Of a DNA stretch of 9,125 nt, positions 5,390-9,125 are shown in pieces. This DNA comes from JBOFFI01 sp051657245 (GTDB taxonomy: Bacteria > Pseudomonadota > Alphaproteobacteria > Holosporales > JBOFFI01): assembly GCA_051657245.1 (NCBI GenBank), contig JBOFKI010000010.1:1-9125 (forward strand). The letters run 5' to 3'. The stretch's first letter is position 1. Every line of letters starts with the position of its first letter. A program made the position numbers and the translations under genes. The notes beneath the pieces are model-generated. The model was not told the DNA's origin and did not search any database. It saw only the letters and a program-made list of their open reading frames with translations.

Positions 5390-6191
5390 AAAATTGCTCC
5401 GCCAAAATGCGTTCTTCCAAATTATGTTGGGCATCAAAGAGCATGAGGACACTCACTTTTTCATCCTCAAAGATCGAAACTGATTTGATTTGCCGAATTT
5501 CTTGATCATCTGCAACAACGCTGACGGGGCGTTTGACAGGATCTAAAACCTCTAAAGTGATGACAACGTCATGGGGAAGGACAGCTCCCCTCCAACGCCT
5601 GGGACGGAAAGCGCTGATAGGCGTCAAGGCCAGCAAACGTGAACCAATTGGTAGAATGGGGCCATGGGCTGAAAAATTATATGCGGTGCTTCCTGCTGGC
5701 GTTGAAACCAGAACGCCATCACAAATGAGTTCCTGCAATCGGGGTTTGCCATTGACAGAAATGGCAATTTTCGCGGCTTGATAGGTCTCCCTCAAAAGAG
5801 AAATTTCATTAAAGGCCCACGCCTCATGTTTGGTTCCAGAAAGCGTCGTTGCCTGCATTTTCAGCAAATTAACATGGGTTCGATGTCCTCGATTTAGCCG
5901 TTCTAATAGCTCACCCACAAGACAGGGACTGTTCATCAAAAACCCAACGCTGCCATAGTTGATACCATAAAAAGGTTTTTCATAATTTAAAAATTGATGG
6001 AGCGTGTGAAGCATGAAGCCATCTCCCCCCAGCACAACAAAAGCATCCGCATCTTCGGGGGAAGCTTGACCATAGGATTTAATAAAATGACAAAATACGT
6101 CTTGCGCCTCTGGAATATTTTCACAAGCCACAAAGTGCAGCCTTTGATAGGCTAGGGCAGCTGACTTTTCTTTTCTATTTTTAGCAGACAT
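5379..6191 (-). CDS. nadK: NAD kinase
   Basis: This 270-residue cytosolic enzyme phosphorylates NAD to NADP with ATP or polyphosphate and is the only route to NADP. Motifs present are GGDG (55-58), GINYGSVGFLMN (76-87), the NE pair (128-129) that binds the adenine/ribose part, and DGVLVSTPAGSTAY (158-171). The length is normal for the shorter alphaproteobacterial form. AAGGA lies 9 bases before ATG. The first 40 bp overlap the end of znuA in another frame and the last 11 bp overlap ccmC, placing the gene firmly in the operon. The protein is complete, with no missing key residue. Confidence 0.96.
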   Translation of the reverse strand: MSAKNRKEKSAALAYQRLHFVACENIPEAQDVFCHFIKSYGQASPEDADAFVVLGGDGFMLHTLHQFLNYEKPFYGINYGSVGFLMNSPCLVGELLERLNRGHRTHVNLLKMQATTLSGTKHEAWAFNEISLLRETYQAAKIAISVNGKPRLQELICDGVLVSTPAGSTAYNFSAHGPILPIGSRLLALTPISAFRPRRWRGAVLPHDVVITLEVLDPVKRPVSVVADDQEIRQIKSVSIFEDEKVSVLMLFDAQHNLEERILAEQFYAV

Positions 6192-7126
6192 TTTGTAAAA
6201 TCCTTGGACAGTCGGCGCATGAGTTCCTCATAAAAAAAAGGTCCCGCCCCGATTTGATTTCCCAAAGGGTCTAATCGACCTGTATGAATTTTATGAGATT
6301 TCAAGAAAATCCGCAAACGGCTTGCCTCAAATTGGGGTTCTAGAAAAACGCATAAATTTGGGTTTTTCGACAACAGTCCAAGCACGTGACCAAATTCTCT
6401 TGGTTTTAGAGGAGATTCTGGAGAAGCAAGCATGACATCTAAGGTTTTAAGCTGGTAACGGTTTTCAAAATATTGGTAAGCATCATGAAAAACGATAAAG
6501 GGTTGTTCCTTGAAAGGCTCAAGTTGGTGCGTCAATTCTTCATGTAAGTTGATAAGGCGCTGTTCTAATTTTTTTAAATTATCCTGATAGATTGTTGCAA
6601 ACTTAGGGTCTAATGCGACCAACTTAGCCGTTAAAAACTGAACAATTTTTTGAGCCCGAACAGGGTCTAACCAGATATGTCCATCTGGGCCAATGGCATG
6701 ATGGTGCGCATGCTTAGCAGAAATAGGGTTCAGATACTCCCGGATCTGAAGCCAGCCAAAAGAGGGCTCATTTTGTAGGGTGATAACCTTTTCAGGGGCA
6801 AGTGATTGAATACTCTTCGCAATTCCAGCTTCGACCGAAGGGCCAAACCACAGCACACAATCTGCTTTTTTAAGAAAAAAAACATCTTTAGGATTAAGGG
6901 ATGCTGTATGGGGTGATCCTTTTCGTTGTAACAGCAAGAGGGGATAGCCCCGTCCTTGCATCAAAAATGCAACCCAGCTGTGGAGGGGTTTTAGGGTTAC
7001 AACAACGCGAGGAGGCGATTCAGAAACAGCAAAAACAGCTCGCAGGCTCCCAGATAAAAAAAACCAACAACAAAAAAATAAACTTAGCAGGCTTTTGAGG
7101 GTTGCTTTTTTGAACTGCGCTTTCAT
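6152..7126 (-). CDS. znuA: Zinc ABC transporter substrate-binding protein, ZnuA-like
   Basis: A periplasmic cluster A-I metal-binding protein of 324 residues. It captures Zn (possibly Mn) for an ABC importer. The signal peptide has basic MKAQFKKATLK, a long hydrophobic core and a likely cut after Ala33 (VFA). Expected metal ligands are H49 (LKPLHSW), H150 (GPDGHIWLDP), H214 (VFHDAY) and D286 (RLDPLG). A short His-rich loop (HAHHH, 139-143) precedes the second ligand, favouring zinc. SPH....LNP (71-79) is another family signature. ATG at 7126 is chosen because GAGGGG lies 7 bases upstream and the signal peptide then starts properly. The longer frame to 7225 only covers the end of the exporter gene. 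Permease and ATPase partners (ZnuB, ZnuC) are not in this window. Confidence 0.9.
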   Translation of the reverse strand: MKAQFKKATLKSLLSLFFCCWFFLSGSLRAVFAVSESPPRVVVTLKPLHSWVAFLMQGRGYPLLLLQRKGSPHTASLNPKDVFFLKKADCVLWFGPSVEAGIAKSIQSLAPEKVITLQNEPSFGWLQIREYLNPISAKHAHHHAIGPDGHIWLDPVRAQKIVQFLTAKLVALDPKFATIYQDNLKKLEQRLINLHEELTHQLEPFKEQPFIVFHDAYQYFENRYQLKTLDVMLASPESPLKPREFGHVLGLLSKNPNLCVFLEPQFEASRLRIFLKSHKIHTGRLDPLGNQIGAGPFFYEELMRRLSKDFTKCLLKIEKKSQLP

Positions 7127-7130
7127 AACC

Positions 7131-8840
7131 TTACCCCTCTGTTTGGCGTTGTTGCTTTTCCCACAATGCAGCATAAACGTCTCCTCGAGATAGAAGCTGT
7201 TGATGGGTGCCTCTTTCCAAAACACGCCCCTGGTTTAACACAAGAATCTCGTCAGCATCCACAACTGTTGATAGGCGATGTGCTATCACTAATGTTGTAT
7301 ACTTTGCCGAAATTTCACGCAAGTTTTCTTGAATCATTTTTTCTGTCTTTGTATCAAGGGACGACGTGGCCTCATCAAAAATAAAAATATTGGCTTGTTT
7401 AAGGATAGCTCTCGCAATGGCAACCCGTTGCTTTTCTCCCCCTGAAAGCTTGAGCCCTCGTTCGCCCACAAGGGTCTGATATTGATCAGGAAGCTCCATA
7501 ATAAAATCATGGATATGGGCTTGCCGCGCGGCGTCAACCACTGCTTCAGGGGATGCCTCTAAATGACCGTAAGCGATGTTGTAGAAAAGCGTGTCATTAA
7601 AAAGAATCGTATCTTGGGGAACAATGGCAAGCCTGCGCCTTACGCTTGCTTGGGTTAGGGTTCGAATATCTTTTCCATCCAAGCGAATGCTGCCGGATAT
7701 AGGGTCAAAAAATCGAAAAAGTAAGTGGAGTATGGTGGATTTACCTGATCCGCTTGCGCCCACAATCGCGAGGGTTTTTCCAGGAGATAAGGTGAAAGAA
7801 ACCTCTTGAAGAATAGGGCGCTTGGGAGAATACGAAAAAGAAATTTTATCAAAAATGATCTCTCCTTTGCTATCAGGTGCGTCCCTTGCATCTGGCGCAT
7901 CTTCAATTTTCTCTCTCAAATCTAGAAGTAAAAACATCTCTTCCATATTAAGCAGGGCAAGCTTTAGTTCTCTATAGGCAAACCCCAGCACGTTGAGCGG
8001 GATGTAAATTTGCAGCAAATAGGCGTTAACCAACACAAAATCTCCCAAGGAGATTGTCTGAGCCATAACAGCTTTTGATCCGTAAAACATCACGAGGGTC
8101 AAGCCTAGCGTGATAATAACAGCTTGGCCAAAGTTTAAGAACGCCAAGCTCAGCCGCACTTTGATAGCAGAATTTTCATATTGTTTCAAAGAATTATGGA
8201 AAGATTCAGCCTCATAGGCTTCGTTTCCAAAATATTTAACGGTTGCATAATTCAACAAGCTATCCAGAGATTTTCCGCCAAGTTCGCCATCAAGGCGATT
8301 GCTTTCCTTGACTAAAGGGGTTCGCCACTCTGAAACAACCAAGGTGAAAGAAGTATAGACGATCAACGTAAGCAGGGTCAAAAACCCAAAAATGAACGGA
8401 TAAAACGCAAAAAGCACCAAACAAGCCAAAAAAATTTCTAGGAAAGTGGGGAAGATGTTGAACACGAGAAAACGGAAAAACGCTTCAATGCTCTTGATAC
8501 CCCGCTCAATTCCTCGGCTTAAATTTCCAGTTTTGCGGTTTAAATGGAAAGACAGGCTTAATCCATGAAGGTGCTCAAAAATGGATAACGCAACGTGGCG
8601 AATGGCTTGTTGTTCAACCCGAGCAAAAAGAGCGTCTCGCACTTCCGAAAAAAACGAGGCCGCCATGCGGAAAGCACCATAGGACAAAATCAGCCCCATC
8701 ACGCCAAAAATCAGTGTTTGCTGAGATTGGCCTTGGAGTGCGTCTACAACCATTTTATAAACAAAAGGAACAAAAGTTAGAAAAAGCTTTGCAAAAATCA
8801 AACACAGAAAACTGGCCACAACCCGCAACCGGATGGGCAC
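7131..8840 (-). CDS. Atm1-type ABC exporter (permease-ATPase fusion)
   Basis: A half-size ABC exporter of the Atm1/HMT1/ABCB7 class, which in bacteria exports glutathione-metal or glutathione-sulfur conjugates and protects against heavy metals. Residues from the GTG at 8840: transmembrane domain about 1-300 with class signatures RKTGNLSRGIERG (102-114) and NYATVKYFGNEAYE (197-210). In the ATPase, Walker A is GASGSGKST (361-369), the Q-loop VPQD (Gln409), the signature LSGGEKQR (465-472), Walker B IFIFDE with Glu490, and the H-loop His521. The C-terminus SRGDVYAALWEKQQ is also class-typical. Family-like residues RLWPFLWP continue in frame upstream of GTG, up to a TAG at 8937, but no ATG, GTG or TTG occurs there. 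The true start may be a rare ATC (8897) or ATT (8918). First gene of the operon. Confidence 0.93.
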   Translation of the reverse strand: MPIRLRVVASFLCLIFAKLFLTFVPFVYKMVVDALQGQSQQTLIFGVMGLILSYGAFRMAASFFSEVRDALFARVEQQAIRHVALSIFEHLHGLSLSFHLNRKTGNLSRGIERGIKSIEAFFRFLVFNIFPTFLEIFLACLVLFAFYPFIFGFLTLLTLIVYTSFTLVVSEWRTPLVKESNRLDGELGGKSLDSLLNYATVKYFGNEAYEAESFHNSLKQYENSAIKVRLSLAFLNFGQAVIITLGLTLVMFYGSKAVMAQTISLGDFVLVNAYLLQIYIPLNVLGFAYRELKLALLNMEEMFLLLDLREKIEDAPDARDAPDSKGEIIFDKISFSYSPKRPILQEVSFTLSPGKTLAIVGASGSGKSTILHLLFRFFDPISGSIRLDGKDIRTLTQASVRRRLAIVPQDTILFNDTLFYNIAYGHLEASPEAVVDAARQAHIHDFIMELPDQYQTLVGERGLKLSGGEKQRVAIARAILKQANIFIFDEATSSLDTKTEKMIQENLREISAKYTTLVIAHRLSTVVDADEILVLNQGRVLERGTHQQLLSRGDVYAALWEKQQRQTEG

Positions 8841-8920
8841 ATCACAAGACGGCCAAAGAAAAGGCCATAATCTTTGAAAAACAGAAAAAAATTTGATATT
8901 TTGAACCTGGAAACGAATGA

Positions 8921-8948
8921 GAAAAAAGCCTTTCAGCTATTTTTTTTG
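8921..8948 (-). terminator. Terminator-like hairpin after tRNA-Asn
   Basis: On the minus strand an A-run plus TAGC, loop TGAAAG, then GCTTTTTTCT forms a small stem with A/T extension and a T-run, about 18 bases past the tRNA 3' end. The reverse strand also ends in T8, so it may act in both directions. The G+C stem is short (3 bp), so efficiency is uncertain. If read-through occurs, the tRNA promoter could also feed the exporter operon. Confidence 0.45.
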
Positions 8949-8965
8949 TGCACCCGACGCTTATT

Positions 8966-9041
8966 TGGCTCCCCGGGACGGACTCGAACCGCCGACCCAG
9001 TGGTTAACAGCCACTTGCTCTACCGACTGAGCTACCGGGGA
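8966..9041 (-). tRNA. tRNA-Asn (GUU)
   Basis: A complete 76-base cloverleaf with encoded CCA. The acceptor stem is TCCCCGG/CCGGGGA with discriminator G. The D-arm is AGCTCAGTCGGTAGAGC. The anticodon arm is AGTGG-CTGTTAA-CCACT with anticodon GTT, which reads AAC and AAU. The T-arm is GGCGG-TTCGAGT-CCGTC. No intron or mismatch is seen. It is preceded by its own promoter and followed by a terminator-like hairpin. Confidence 0.98.
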
Positions 9042-9055
9042 ACACATAGGGTCCC

Positions 9056-9084
9056 TTATAACATATTTTTAAAACAGGTGTGAA
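9056..9084 (-). promoter_or_regulatory. tRNA-Asn promoter
   Basis: On the minus strand, TTCACA (9084-9079), a 17-base A/T-rich spacer and TTATAA (9061-9056) form a good sigma70 promoter. Transcription should start in the GGGACC stretch, giving a leader of about 8-10 bases before the mature tRNA 5' end at 9041. Confidence 0.75.
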
Positions 9085-9090
9085 CTTTTT

Positions 9091-9120
9091 TTGAAAAAAT
9101 CATGTTATTTAATTTTTCAA
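9091..9120. repeat. A/T inverted repeat
   Basis: TTGAAAAA (9091-9098) and TTTTTCAA (9113-9120) are perfect 8-bp inverted arms around a 14-base A/T-rich spacer. It lies upstream of the tRNA promoter. It could be a weak terminator of a gene beyond the right edge, or a UP-like A/T element. No function can be assigned. Confidence 0.35.
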
Positions 9121-9125
9121 GTGAA

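Noticed and set aside
5390..5452. Upstream ATG extending CcmC by 21 residues
   Set aside because: The extension lies inside nadK, is not family-like, and the ATG at 5389 has a well-placed GGAG.
7127..7225. Upstream ATG extending ZnuA by 33 residues
   Set aside because: The extension lies inside the exporter gene and would bury the signal peptide. ATG at 7126 has GAGGGG at ideal spacing.

Overview
The window reads as a chromosomal segment of an alphaproteobacterium, probably one with a host-associated or intracellular lineage (Holosporales/Rickettsiales-like). The strongest lineage evidence is a circularly permuted, two-piece type tmRNA gene and an alpha-type SspB adaptor. Base composition is moderate by eye. 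Small palindromic repeats and decayed IS remnants fit a genome with past mobile-element activity. The lineage beyond Alphaproteobacteria is inference. Every intact gene lies on the minus strand, so the window is best read from right to left.

Right part (about 4640-9125): a promoter and tRNA-Asn(GUU) gene, then a tight four-gene operon. It encodes an Atm1-type ABC exporter (heavy-metal / Fe-S / glutathione-conjugate class), a ZnuA-like zinc-binding protein, NAD kinase and the haem-handling cytochrome c maturation protein CcmC. The genes are separated by 4 bp or overlap by 40 and 11 bp, so they are very likely co-transcribed and translationally coupled. The theme is metal, haem and redox homeostasis. 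No ZnuB, ZnuC or other Ccm gene is visible here.

Middle part (about 3300-4640): an island of decay. It holds a 179-bp TA-flanked inverted-repeat element, the C-terminal stub of an IS630-type transposase (plus strand, frameshifted), the C-terminal stub of an IS481-type transposase (minus strand), an unrecognised small secreted protein, and a 122-bp palindromic MITE-like element.

Left part (1-3300): dnaX (DNA polymerase III gamma/tau), then the permuted tmRNA gene ssrA, then sspB. tmRNA tags stalled nascent peptides, and SspB delivers tagged peptides to ClpXP, so the tagging RNA and its adaptor are adjacent and co-directional. Left of sspB is a non-coding stretch with a promoter-like signal and three hairpins on the minus strand, possibly a small RNA. 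A second copy of the 122-bp palindromic element, inverted relative to the first, closes this block. The dnaX-ssrA-sspB segment is therefore bracketed by an inverted pair of elements about 3.2 kb apart.

The clearest additions over simple ORF calling are the tmRNA gene with a readable 19-residue tag, the two palindromic element families, the two transposase stubs, and the missing canonical start codon at the conserved N-terminus of the Atm1-like exporter.
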